From Tilletia caries (taxonomy: Eukaryota; Basidiomycota; Exobasidiomycetes; Tilletiales; Tilletiaceae), in assembly GCA_032718865.1 (NCBI GenBank), contig JALUTQ010000037.1, positions 372,001-436,000 on the forward strand: a stretch of DNA of 64,000 bases, read 5' to 3'. The position numbers and the translations under genes are program-made. Under the pieces are notes generated by a model. The model saw only the letters and a program-made list of their open reading frames with translations. It was not told the DNA's origin and searched no databases. Shown one piece after another: positions 41,784 to 53,039 of the stretch. The first letter of the stretch is position 1; each line of letters opens with the position of its first letter.

Positions 41784-44700
41784 TCAAGCCAGCACCCTCC
41801 GCTTCTTCTGCTTCATAAACGCAAACATCTGGTCAAGCGCCACATACCGCCTCCCACACTTATGCAAATACTTCTCCACCATCGCCTCCAGTTTGCCCAA
41901 CTCGACCGAGTTCCCCAACGCGAGCGCCAACGCCTCCTCCCCGTCAAACCCAGCAGAGAACCCACCACCACCGCTCGCAGCAGCAGCAGCCCGCTTCTCC
42001 ACCTTCTCCTTCGCGATGCTCACGCTCAGGAGGGACTCGTAGTAGCACAGCTGCGTGTACAGCGCCTTGTCCGTGTACGCGGGCACAACCCGGCCTTTAC
42101 ACCCAGACACCAGACACCGCTTCGCGTACACGCCCGTCATCCGCGTCCGGGCTCCGCACGACGGCTCCGAACACACGCTCCAGCCGGCGTAGTACCGCGC
42201 CACCTGGGCCCGGATCGCAAGTTCGAGCTGGACGGCCAGGGGGACGACGCCTAGGGGTGCCTGGCAGCTCGCGTTTGTGCACTTGATCCCCGTCGACGTC
42301 AACATCCGCGACGCAGCCGAGGAGGAAGAGGAGCCCTTCCTCGCCAACCCCATCCCAGGCGTACTCCCCAAACACCCCTCAAAGTTCGAGAACGTCTCGC
42401 ACGCATGACAGCGGAACATCAACCCCTCACACTCCGCGAACCGAATCGAATCCGGCATCTGACTGTCAAGCGTGAAGAACTCCCTCCCCGAAGAGGCCCC
42501 ACCCGCAGCAGCAGTAGCAACAGCAGCCGAGTACCGCGACGCGTCCAAGCCCAGACACTCCGCCAGCCTCGCCCGGTCCGTGCCCTCGATATTCTCGCAA
42601 AGTCGCTCGACGGGCGGAAGGAGTTGCAACGCGAGGTAGTGTTCAAAGTCAATCTTCAGGCTCGACCCTTCGCGTCGGACATCTTCGACGTCCCACGCCC
42701 GATCCGCCTGCGCGCTCTTCGAGCTGCTCGAGCCGTCCTCGCCGAGACAGAAGATATAGCTGATGATGTCGCCCTGGCGCGCACTGCCGCCCTTGGCAAT
42801 CTTCCGGAGCGCTACTTGCACGTGAGGCTGGTTCTTCTTGTCCGGGTAGTCCTTCGGGTTCTTGCCCAGTCGCTTGTGGATCGTGAAGTCTTCGACGGGG
42901 ATCTTGCCTTCCCGGACCTCGTTGCCCATCTGCTCCAGGTACTCGTGAATCCTTGCAATCACATTCTCCGTAGAGTCGCCGGACAGGATCTGCTCCAGTA
43001 CGTATCTGTTTTGAGTGGAGGGTAAGAAAAACGGTCAGCGGTCTGAATCTCGCGAGATGATAAGATGTCGCAACCCAAGCCTGGCAACTCACGATGACAC
43101 GGCCTTGGACACCTGACAGTATTCACGACGCTTCATGTCAAGACCCTTAACCTCCGTCGACTGGCCCTTCCCATCATCCTCCACCTTAATAGCAGCATAC
43201 TTCTTCTTCTGCAACAAAAGCATCCTCGAAAACACCCCATCAATATCAATCTCCAACAGCCGATACTTCTGGTTCACCGCCCTCTTGAACTCCTGCCCAA
43301 TCCGGACCGCCTCCGAATACTCCGTCGCATTCGTGTTGATCATCACACTGTCCGTGTCGCCGTAGATGACGTCGAGGCAGAGCGACTCCGCGAGTTCCTT
43401 CGTCGCCGTCAAGATCTCGCGCCCCTTGAAGGTCGTGAGCGCAGCCAGCGGACGCGCGTAGAATCGACTGTTCTCGAACCCGAGACAGCCGTACATCGAG
43501 TTCGCAGTGAGCTTCAACGCGAGCTGGCGGATGTTCCACTGCAGCTGCAACGTAGCCGGCGCCTTCTTGTCCTTCATCAAATCCTTCACAGCCCGTCGTC
43601 GCTTGACGAAAGTCGAAATAAGCCTCGGCAACACGCCCAACTCGACGTCCGACGAAGGGACGTCCGGGATCTTGTCGACGTCCTCAAACTCGGCTCCCAA
43701 CCGGTGCACCGTCGTGAAGTCGATGTTGTACTCCTGGATGATGCTCGGGTACAGCGAGTTGAAGTCCATGACGAGGATGTGCTTGTCCCACAAGCCTCGC
43801 TTGGGCTCAAAGACGAGACCTCCCTTGAACTTGTCCTTCTTGGCCCCGGCGCCCTTCCCACCCGTCTTGCCCCCTTCCTCCTCGTCAAAGTCGAAATCGC
43901 CTTCAGCTGCTCGCTTGGCCATCGCATCCGCAACAGCCTTGTTCTTCGCGTTTCGCTTCTCCGTCAGGCTGACCTTGTCCGGGCAGACGAACTTTTGGCG
44001 GTGGAACTCGTGCAGCAAGATGTACTCGTTGCGCTCCGCACGACCACCGTTCAGTGTGCGTTGCCAGCTGTTGCCGGCCAGGTTCGTGAGTTGCTTGGTG
44101 AGCGGCAGGATCTGGACCTTGGCCGTGAGGGCCATCTGGAAGTACGAGTCCGCCTCGCAGTGCTTGACAAACTCGGACAGATTCTCCTTCGCGTTTGGCA
44201 CGGCCATGTCGAAGAACGTCGGCACGAGATCCTGGTCGATATCTTCTCGCTGGATGTTCAAATGCGTCACGCACATCTCCGTTAGAGACCAGGTAGTCGA
44301 CGAAATCATGCCCTGTGAGGTGAAGGGCAACGGTAAGTCAGTATATTTCATTCTCATGCGCAATCCACATCGACAACGCGATGCACTCACCTTCGCTGCA
44401 TCCGAAGACAGATCGCAAAGCAGCCGTCCAGCGACAAGGTGCAAATGGAAGCCAGACCGCAACTTCGGCTTCGTCGTCTTCCTCAGCCTGCCAATCTGAC
44501 TCCAGTTCTCGACATTGAGCGCATTGAACCGGGCAAACAGCACGTCCAGCACGACGCCGCTCAGCTCGTGTCCGACGATAATGTCTGGGTCCTGGTGCAG
44601 GACATGCGCCATGAAATTCGTCAACAGCTGACGCTCGTAGTCCACCTTGACGACGCGTGTGCCCTTGAAGATCTTGTCGAAGGCAGGACCCTGATCCTTG

Positions 44701-47068
44701 CTAAGCGGCCTGACAACAGTGTGCCGCACGGCGGGCAACTCGCTCGGCGGTTTGGGGTCTTCAAGGTTGACATCCGACCACGTCGTCGCGTTGAGGAGCA
44801 CAATCTCCTTCTGGTTCTTCTGGAAGTTGACCACCGTCCGAGCCGAGATGCTCATCACGTTCAGCGGGGGTACCTCCTTGGGTGCATTCTCAGCCGTCTC
44901 GGGGAACGTGGCGATGTTCTTCGGGTCCTCGACCCTGAACTCCGCCTTGCAGTGGCTGATCGCCTTCTCGCGGTTGACGAGTGCGTCCTGTACGTTGAGC
45001 CAGCAAGGACCCATAATCTTGCGCTTGACGACGAAGAGCTCAAAGGCGCTGGTGTTGGTGCCGAAGATCCGGGAGAAAGTCCGACCAGAAACGTCGAGAG
45101 GCAGCGCGGGTGCATCAAAGCCGTAGCGAATCTTGAGGTACTTGCTCTTCGGAGCAACGCCGGGCAGCTCGAATGCATAGTTGCGATCGACAAACTTGCA
45201 CAAGTGTGCATCGATGTCATGCTTCTTTGCAACCTCGGCAAATTCATCCTCGATCTCGTCCTCCGTTGGGACCTTGTCAGTGATGTGGCCGTTCACTGTT
45301 AGATCACGAAGGGGGGAACCAATAAGTCACAGCACTGTGGCAGTTCTTGTCAGGGATCTCAAACAAACGTACCTTTGGTATGTTCCCGAGGCAGCAGGAA
45401 CAGGCAACGCTCGATACCCTCCACCGTCAAGCACGCCGAGACATACTTGCCCGTTTTCCGATCCTTGACTTTTCCAATCAGGTGAATAAGACCATCAGCC
45501 GTCTCGCTGTAGTCCATCCAGAAGAACCGCAACGTCTTGTCCTCCTCGAACGCCTGTACCTTGGTCGGTGCCGCTGCATCGCGAACGTTCTGAGTCGCTG
45601 TTCCGCCTGAGGCGGGGGGTGACGAGGTCTCCAGGCCGGTGGAGACTGTCTTCCACGAGTCTCGACCGTCGACTGGCTTGGTGTTTTGGGCAAAGCCGCG
45701 AATCTTGGCGATGGAATCTTCTTCGACTTTCGCCTTCGCAGCCACTGGAGCGGCCTTGTTGGTGGGTGTGACATCCTTGTCAGCAGATTTGGCCACAATC
45801 TTGACTGCAGCAGCATTGACGACCGCTCCTCGAGAGCGCTTGTCGCCCGCAGCGGGAGCTTGAATCGAAAAGCCGTCTTCATCTTCATCATCGTCATCAT
45901 CGTCGTCGTGGTTCTTCGTCTTCGCAGGTGTGATCGGCACAGGTTTGCCCTTCCCGCTCCGAGCCGCAACCTTCACATCGTCTTGAGTCAGGAGCATGCT
46001 TTCGATACCCGTGCCCAGGACGGAGGCCCCGTTCCGCTTCGACTTTTTGGTGGTCGGCTGCTCGTCCATCCCAAAGTCAGGCACGTCGTTGTCCCAAGGC
46101 GCACTGTCTGAACTGGCGATGTGAACCATGGGCCCATCGTCGCTGTTATGAAACTCGGGAGGATCGCTGCTGGGCGCGGTAGAGGGGCTCGAGCCGTCGC
46201 GATACGAGCTCTGTCCGAAGCGAGAGACAGTCGAATCGTACACTTCCAAAGCAGGCTTACGTTTGCGTGAGGCGGCTGTGCTGCCGGAGGCAAAGGACGA
46301 TGAAGCTGAGGATCCAAGACCGAAGTTGGAGCCACCGTGGGCGTGGAGGAGCGTGTTGGCCCGAAGCGAGTTCTGGTACAGCGAAGACATGGTAGGACGC
46401 GGCCGTGCAGAAGGGGTCGGGGTCGCAGGTGTTCTCGACGACGACGACTCGCCCTCGCCAAGACCGTTCATAAGGCGGGCCATGAAGTCGACCTCCTTCT
46501 CCTGGCTCACCTTGGGCCGATAGGCATCGATACCACTGGCCGCGCGAGCAGCAGCGACACCGCGTGAGGAGGCAATCGGCAGCTTGCCAGGTCCTTGACC
46601 AGCCTTGCTGGTGACTTGGCGTTGGAAGGCAGAGCCAATGGTAGCCTGACCTTTGCCTGCGCCGGCCTTCTTCTTCTTAGGCTTCTTGCGGCCCGTTCGT
46701 GCGTAGTAGTCGTCGGGATCTTCGCTATCTCCGTCCTCTTCGTCCTCGCCGACTTGCCGCTCCCAGTCGTCCTGACCGTTGTCGAGGTAGCCACTGCCGT
46801 CGTCGTCCTCGATGAAGTCGTCCTGCATCATCCGGCCGCGGACGATGGACTTGTACTCCTCCTCTGTGACCTCGTCGTAGATATCATTGTCCGAATCAGA
46901 GTCGTCCTGTGAAATGAAGAGGTCAGAGATACAGGGTCAGTCAACACTGGCTACATCGGTGGTCACGGGTGTGTGTGTGTGATGACCCACCTTCTTGGGA
47001 GCGGGTGCTCCGGAACGAGCAGCTTTGAGCGCTGCAAGAGCGTTCAAGCGCTTTGCCTTGGACGCCAT
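41784..47068 (-). CDS. POL1: DNA polymerase alpha catalytic subunit
   Basis: Five exons, 46991-47068, 45373-46906, 44391-45295, 43093-44312 and 41784-43005, give 1652 residues. It extends RNA primers made by primase at origins and Okazaki fragments. The N-terminal third is charged and disordered with the Pol alpha motif RGRMMQDDFIEDD. Family-B polymerase motifs: DFNSLYPSIIQEYNIDFTTV (near 1020), LALKLTANSMYGCLGF and YGDTDSVMINT (near 1158). The exonuclease-like domain is present (HELSGVVLDVL). Two zinc modules close the protein (CHACETFSNFEGC...C-x4-C near 1446; CSEPSCG...C-x4-C near 1524). One intron (44313-44390) has no in-frame stop and a length divisible by three, so retention would be silent in the reading frame. 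The start MASKAKRLNAL is the first ATG of a short exon. Three ACGCGT boxes lie upstream. Confidence 0.95.
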
Positions 47069-47205
47069 CGCGATGCGCGTCTGTGTGTATAAATTGAGAA
47101 GGGGGTCGAGGCGCCGAGGGAATGGTTGAGATGGCAGGTGATGGTGGGCAGGTGGGAAGACAGGTGTTGGTTCGCGACGCCCTTCTAATAATAACGGCTT
47201 TTCCA

Positions 47206-47256
47206 ACGCGTCGCGTCGCGCTCTTACACGCGCGACGCGTTCCGAACATGACGCGT
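47206..47256. promoter_or_regulatory. Three MluI cell-cycle boxes (ACGCGT) upstream of POL1
   Basis: ACGCGT occurs at 47206-47211, 47235-47240 and 47251-47256, about 140-190 bases before the POL1 start, with extra GACGCG half-sites between. In yeasts such boxes bind MBF and drive G1/S expression of replication genes. Binding here is inference from position and target gene. Confidence 0.7.
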
Positions 47257-47911
47257 GACGCGAAAAGCGCGTCTCTCAAACACGCGCCAAAGGTTGAGGA
47301 GGACCAAGTGCGGAGCTGTTCCACTTGTATGTACCACTTGACATACCCTTGGCTCCCTCCACCTCCTCAGTCCTCTGGGCACGGTGACGCCGCTGCTGCT
47401 CTCCATCTATCAGCTCACATCTCCCTCTGTCTCGCCTTCGCGTCCATCGCGGCATCCCCAGGCAGCAATTCCTCGATTTCCTGTCCCTGTCTCAGATTGA
47501 GACACGGGCTCGTCCACAGCAGAGCATTCCATTTACCGTCACCAGTCACCACCACTGCCCCGCCCTTGCGCTCCACCATTCCGGGTACCAAACTCAGCAA
47601 CCCAGATCTTGCCGCAACTGTTTTATTGACTCGCACAGAGCCTCCCGGCCTTAGGCCTCAGGAGCAAAGGGTCCACACTCCATGCCTCTCTTCATCGACC
47701 GTGTTTCCAGCTGACCGCCTCTTTCCTTTAAAGGCAGACTGACATGTTTACGCCTTCAGGCGCCGTTGCCTCATGATCAGGCCCTTCTCACTCACTTCCT
47801 TTACTTCTAATCCAGCCATCTTCCTGTTTTCCTCCTTTGTCACTCTCTCTCACAGAAGTAACACTCCAGCACAAGCTTACCGCCCAACATCGTTGCTGAT
47901 CGAACCTCAAC
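47257..47911. other. Divergent upstream region of POL1 and the F-box-like gene
   Basis: No supported gene. It is the rest of the region between the two divergent start codons, with pyrimidine-rich sequence leading to the F-box-like start. Confidence 0.5.
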
Positions 47912-49291
47912 ATGTCGTCCTTGGTCCCGGAACAGAAGGCTCTCCCAAGGCTCCCAACCGAGCTCTTGCAATCCATCTTCATCTACGCCGCCCGTGACGT
48001 ACGGCCGAAAACGAAGTATGCTCACCATCCAGAGTCAAGCTCGTCATCAACCTCGCCCGACTTCCAACCGACCGCGTCGGATCGGCCCACCCAGCGGAGA
48101 CGGAGAGCGTCCAGCACGGGCAAGAACACCATCGCCTCCCTTCTCTCTGTCTCCAAGACTGTGCAGCACTGGGTTCTCTCCGAGCTCTTGCATTCGATCA
48201 CCCTCACTTTCCCCTCCCACATCGTAGCCTTTGGCGCGCTCCTCAAGAAGCAGCCCTCTCTCGGCCTTTATGTCCGCCGGCTCTGGATGAGCAACACCGG
48301 CATGGCTGACCCGATGAGAAACCCGTCGTCGTCTGGCATGGCTCACAACGTCCATCGGCTCGTTGCGCTCGAGGCGTACATTCTGCCAAAGTTGCCTCAT
48401 CTCGAGGATCTCGCGCTGAGCAGTCTCACAGATCGGACCGCACTGCGACCGTATACACATCCGCTCTGGCACACCGGTCGCGCACGTACGATGCAGGATT
48501 GGGCCAATTTGCGCTCGCTCACCCTGGCCAATCCGAGCGGTATGGGCGCCTTTCTCCAGAATCCCAATGGCGTTCCCCTTGACGACAAGGGCGACGATGT
48601 CCATCCGGTCTTCTGGGAGAAGCTCGAAATTCTACGGATTGCGCTGCCCGAAGAACTCTCTGCGTATCGGATTGCCGGCTTGGCGCGATGTCCTCGGCTA
48701 CAGGTTCTCGAGTTTTTTGAGCCTGGGCTCGACACGCTTCTCGACGTTGATCGGTACACGGGAGGGGTAAAGGCGGCTGGGATGGGCAAGCAGAGATTTG
48801 CGTGCATTCGAGGGCGGGATCCGGACCGGGCAACAATTGAGGCCCTCTTCACGACGCTGATACGGCCAGCCTCGGACGAAGCAGGGATACAGCTTCACAT
48901 TTTCACGAAATCTCCGACATCATACGCCGCCCTGCGACAAACATGGACGGATCTTCAAACGATAGTTCGGGATCATGATCAGAATTACGTGCAACGGTTC
49001 GACTTCCCGATCACTTCAGATACGCGCTTCGGAAAGGCCCACTCGCGGCGTCAACTCGAGTCCTCCTCCCCTTTCTGCAGCTCGACCCAACGAAGATATC
49101 CAACCCTGCACGTGCTGAATCTGGCACCTGAGCCGGCAGGGGGATGTGTGAGCGGCAACATGACACGCGATGAGGGCATGGTTCCGGCAGGGGAAGGGCA
49201 GGACGAGGACGACGTCGTCCCAGCTGAGGAAGCGGCGGACTGGAAGGCGGACCTGAACGATGTATTACTTGCGCAATGGGCTCGTTCTTGA
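47912..49291 (+). CDS. F-box-like protein, single exon
   Basis: 459 residues, start MSSLVPEQKALPRLPTELLQ. The opening LPTELLQSIFIYA matches the helix that begins F-box domains, and SLLSVSKTVQHWVLSELLHS continues the pattern after a Ser/Arg-rich insert. Downstream text has leucine-rich, evenly spaced segments (LPHLEDLALSSL, WANLRSLTLANP, RCPRLQVLEFFEP) as in fungal F-box/LRR-like proteins. Such proteins are substrate receptors of SCF ubiquitin ligases. The substrate is unknown, and the F-box is weak enough that the call is tentative. The tail is acidic. Confidence 0.6.
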   Translation: MSSLVPEQKALPRLPTELLQSIFIYAARDVRPKTKYAHHPESSSSSTSPDFQPTASDRPTQRRRRASSTGKNTIASLLSVSKTVQHWVLSELLHSITLTFPSHIVAFGALLKKQPSLGLYVRRLWMSNTGMADPMRNPSSSGMAHNVHRLVALEAYILPKLPHLEDLALSSLTDRTALRPYTHPLWHTGRARTMQDWANLRSLTLANPSGMGAFLQNPNGVPLDDKGDDVHPVFWEKLEILRIALPEELSAYRIAGLARCPRLQVLEFFEPGLDTLLDVDRYTGGVKAAGMGKQRFACIRGRDPDRATIEALFTTLIRPASDEAGIQLHIFTKSPTSYAALRQTWTDLQTIVRDHDQNYVQRFDFPITSDTRFGKAHSRRQLESSSPFCSSTQRRYPTLHVLNLAPEPAGGCVSGNMTRDEGMVPAGEGQDEDDVVPAEEAADWKADLNDVLLAQWARS

Positions 49292-49484
49292 GGTTTGAGG
49301 ATTGCCTGTATGTAGCTCGGCAAATGGCAATTCGCGGAGCTCGTAATCTATGGAACGCTGCTTTAATTGTCCGTGCATGGTCGGGATGAGCTCGGGGCTG
49401 TCCTTCCCTTCTTCGATGCGACCGACGACGACTTCGCTCTGCGCTTCTCACTCCCTGCTTCCTTATCCTTACTCCCTCGCAACG

Positions 49485-51197
49485 ATGGCAGACACGCTGA
49501 GCGACTACACTGCGTTCGGGCTCGAGCACGTCGCCGGTGGCATCGGACGGCTGACCACCGAAGTCTTCACGGAGGGCCAGGGCTCGTACATCTCCACGCT
49601 CTCCAAGCGCCGCTTCCTCGACTTCACCTGCGGCATCGGCGTCACCAACCTCGGCCATGCCCAGCCAGACGTCACCGCTGCGGCCGTCAAACAGTGCGGC
49701 ACCCTCGTCCATGCACAGATCAACATCGGCTTCTCGCAGCGGTACATCGAGCTCGTCCATAAGCTCCTGCCCAAGCTGCCCGAGACCCTCGACACGGTGT
49801 GAGTGGCAGCCTTCCTCTTCTCTCCAACCCCTTCTTACACAGCTACCTCTTGTTCGCAGCTTCTTCTGGAACTCAGGCGCGGAGGCCGTCGAGGCTGCCA
49901 TCAAGCTCGCCCGACATGCCACCAAGAAGCAGAACATCATCGTCATGCAAGGATCCTACCACGGCCGCACAAATCTCACCGCCGCCATGACGCGCTCGAA
50001 AACCATCTACGGCGAAGGCGCGGGACCCTTGGCGACCGGCATCTTCGCGACTGCTTTCCCGTACTACGCCCAGTTCGGTCTCCCGCATGATACGCCTGAG
50101 GATCAGCTCGTACAACTTGCGCTGCACCAGCTCAGACTGACGCTCCAGCAGCAAACAGCGCCCGCTGATACTGCTGCTATCATTCTCGAGGTGAGTCATC
50201 ACCCATGTACTGCCCGCCCGCCCGCAATCTCCTTCTCTTACAGCCCAGCTGACCTCGTGTCTACTTGTCTCGATCAGCCTGTCCTCGGTGAAGGCGGATA
50301 CGTTCCCGCGCCAGACGCCTTCCTGCACGGCCTGCGATCCATCTGCGACGAGCACAACATCCTCTTGATCGCCGATGAGGTACAGTCCGGCTATGGACGA
50401 ACAGGCACATTCTGGGCAATCGAACACAGTGGGGTACGACCCGATGTCCTCATTTTTGCCAAAGGTGTGTTCCACCCACACTTGCACTCGGCGTAAGGTC
50501 AACCGAGCTCACCTCACCCTTGTTTCTCGCTTTCCCCTTTCTGTGTTCCCATTCACCCGCAGGTATCGCCAACGGCTTCGTCCTGAGCGGTATCGCGTCC
50601 CGCAAGGAGCTCATGGACAAGCAGAAGCCGGGAGCGATGGGCGGGACGTACGCGGGAAATGCAGTCTCCTGCGCCGCCGCAATCGCCGTTTTGGACGTCT
50701 TCGAGCGCGACCAGATTCTCGCCAATGTTCAGGCAAGGTGAGTAAACATCCTCTTCCCCTCCCCCTGTGTTCACCTAGTGTCTCAAGACTCAAAGCCCGC
50801 CCCTTGTCCCCCCTCCCCCCCCATGATGTTACTTTCGTAAAACAGATCAAAGCAATTGCTCGACTTCCTCGCCAACTTCCGCAAGACACCCGCCGGCAAG
50901 ATCATCCAAGACGTCCGCGGACGCGGCCTCATGATCGGCGTCCAATTCGCCTCCAGCGCAGTAACGAACGAATCCTCAAACCACCTGGTCCAAGCGAAAG
51001 CCACTCCGCAGTTCGCACCCAAGGTCGTCAAAGCGTCCGTCGAGCGCGACATGCTCATCCTCTCCACCAGCGTGTTCGATGTCGTCCGGTTGATTCCGCC
51101 GTTGAATGTGAGCGAGGGGGAGATGGAGGATGGCTGCAGAATCTTTGCGGAGGCGGTCACGAGCGTGGCGAAGGAGATGGGGGTAGAGGGGGCCTGA
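49485..51197 (+). CDS. Class III PLP-dependent aminotransferase, 4-aminobutyrate/ornithine aminotransferase-like
   Basis: Five exons, 49485-49798, 49860-50190, 50278-50464, 50563-50737 and 50846-51197, give 452 residues in one frame. Family marks: FFWNSGAEAVEAAIKLAR, IVMQGSYHGRT, ILLIADEVQSGYGRTG (the Asp that pairs with the pyridine nitrogen), and the PLP lysine in DVLIFAKGIANGF, whose codon stands just before the third intron. The C-terminal domain has IIQDVRGRGLMIGVQF. Enzymes of this class transfer amino groups from omega-amines such as GABA, ornithine or acetylornithine to 2-oxoglutarate; the exact substrate cannot be set from motifs. There is no clear mitochondrial presequence from this start, although an upstream in-frame ATG (49350) would add about 45 residues. 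Confidence 0.88.
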
Positions 51198-51863
51198 GGG
51201 GAAAAGTCATGGCTTGTCTTGTAACGAAAATATGTACTCGTGCCTATCACTGGAGGAAATCGAACGTGCTGTGCTTTGACATCGACATTCTCGCTGTCGC
51301 TTCGGGATCACCACTTCTGCCTTTCCTCAAGGCGCGAGGGAGATAACTTCTTTCCCTTTAATGCACTGGCAGCAACAGAGCCTTGATTCAGAGCACGACA
51401 TCACAGTTGGACAGCACGATGAGGTGGAAGTAAGAACATGGGAAGAGGATAGAATTTTCGGGACTTTGGAACTTTGGATTTGGAATACAAGGTCGGGGCA
51501 TTTGATGGTAGGGGAGGGGGGATATGCGGATCGTGAGGAAGATGCGTTTGCGAGGGGAAATTTGGCTTGGAGCAGTGGGGTGCGTATATGGGGATGGTGG
51601 CGATATATGGAAGTGAAAGAGGGTATTGGACTCGGAAGGTCGTTATCGGAGTGGGAGGTTGAGATGGAGGGGTGTCGAGAGAGAGAGGAACTTTGTAGCT
51701 TGCCAGACCGATGGGTCGAATGCCTTCTGACCCTTCAATGACCGAAGGGAAAGGTCAATCATCGTCCTTGATGTGTAGGGGCTTTGAAGAACACAGTTGC
51801 TTGTGACCCGTGTGTGTGTTGTTCCGTTCCCTAGCTCGTCTCTGGAGGAAGTCGAGCACCGCT
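51198..51863. other. Convergent 3' region, no gene seen
   Basis: It lies between the aminotransferase stop and the stop of the first secreted repeat protein. A 126-residue plus frame at 51361-51741 is Glu/Trp/Gly-rich with no recognised domain and is not called. Confidence 0.4.
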
Positions 51864-53039
51864 TCAGAAGGTGAGACCGAAGCCGCTGAGGACGCCGCGG
51901 ACACTCTTGAGGACACCGTCCACAATGCCACCGATAGCAGGCGAGGCCGAGTTGGCCACGTCCGAAGCTGCGCCAAAGACAGCCGCCAGACCGGGGGAGA
52001 CCTCGCGAAGGACCGAAGGGTCGACCCGGTCGTTGGAGCCGCCGACGAAGATGTCGAGGATCGCACCGACGAGTTCCCGGATGAAAGCGCGGATGAGAGC
52101 GAGCAGAGCGCGGAGGGCGGCCAGGAGGGCGGCGAGACCGGTGAGCGGGGGCAGAGTGTTCGTAGGAACGGCCGTGGTGGGCACGGTGAGCGTGGGGATG
52201 ATGTCGGTGGGCAGGGTCACGGGAAGAGTTGGCAAGGTGACCGGGAGCGTCGGAAGAATGTCGGTCACGACGGGAACGAGGTCGGTAACGACGGGAACGA
52301 GGTCGGTAACGACGGGAACAAGGTCGGTAACGATGGGAACGACATTGGTGAGGACATCAGTCACGGCGGGAACGAGGTCGGTGACGATGGGAACGACATT
52401 GGTGAGGACATCAGTCACGGCGGGAACGAGGTCGGTGACGATGGGAACGACATTGGTGAGGACATCAGTCACGGCGGGAACCAGGTCGGTGACGACGGGA
52501 AGGCCGGTGAGGACCGGCAATGCACGCTTCTCGAGGATAACATCGTCGTCGTAGAAGTCTCGTCGGTTGACCTTGCGAAGCTGGCTGGCGGCATCGAGCA
52601 GGTGCTGGTTGACCTTGCGAAGGGTCTTGCGGAGGTCGGCCACGTTCTTGCTCTTGCGAGAGCGCTCCTCAATCACGTCGCGCTCCTCGACGACCTCGCG
52701 CTGGCCGAACCAACCCCGGGACTTGCTGACCTTGGTCTTCTTGTGGGTCTTGCGGAACTTGCGGAGCTCGCTGGTGGCAGCCTCGATTTGGTTGGCACTC
52801 GACTTGACGCCCTTGAGAGCTGCGGCGGAGACCTTCTTGGGCTTCTTGCGTGGGTCGCGTTCGATGAGCTGGTGGGTCAAGCCCATGGCGGCGAGGTCGT
52901 CTCCGCGGATGTTGAGAGCGACATTGCCGGTAATAATGTCGAGCTCACGGGCAACGGGGTCTTGGATGGCGACTGCTGAGACAGTGGTGCCGAGGGCGAG
53001 CGTGGTGAACACGAGGAGGGCAGACTTGTAGAAGAGCAT
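51864..53039 (-). CDS. Secreted repeat protein with dibasic sites and VTDLVP repeats (paralogue A)
   Basis: 391 residues, single exon. Signal peptide MLFYKSALLVFTTLALGTTV (cleavage near 22-24). A basic helical region (60-160) ends LRKVNQHLLDAASQLRKVNR. Then RR-DFYDDDVILE-KR (159-172) gives an acidic spacer between two dibasic sites of the Kex2 type. From 183 come three 18-residue repeats (VTDLVPAVTDVLTNVVPI), then shorter VTDLVPV and LPVTLPT units. The end is an Ala/Leu-rich amphipathic helix (GLAALLAALRALLALIRAFI) and a Ser/Gly/Val tail. I do not recognise the family. It shares its whole layout with the gene at 55241-56842. A cell-surface or secreted role, perhaps as processed peptides as in Ustilago Rep1, is inference. 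Confidence 0.75.
   Translation of the reverse strand: MLFYKSALLVFTTLALGTTVSAVAIQDPVARELDIITGNVALNIRGDDLAAMGLTHQLIERDPRKKPKKVSAAALKGVKSSANQIEAATSELRKFRKTHKKTKVSKSRGWFGQREVVEERDVIEERSRKSKNVADLRKTLRKVNQHLLDAASQLRKVNRRDFYDDDVILEKRALPVLTGLPVVTDLVPAVTDVLTNVVPIVTDLVPAVTDVLTNVVPIVTDLVPAVTDVLTNVVPIVTDLVPVVTDLVPVVTDLVPVVTDILPTLPVTLPTLPVTLPTDIIPTLTVPTTAVPTNTLPPLTGLAALLAALRALLALIRAFIRELVGAILDIFVGGSNDRVDPSVLREVSPGLAAVFGAASDVANSASPAIGGIVDGVLKSVRGVLSGFGLTF

Noticed and set aside
49011..49946. 311-residue minus-strand frame across the F-box-like and aminotransferase genes
   Set aside because: Antisense overlap of two supported genes with no recognisable content.
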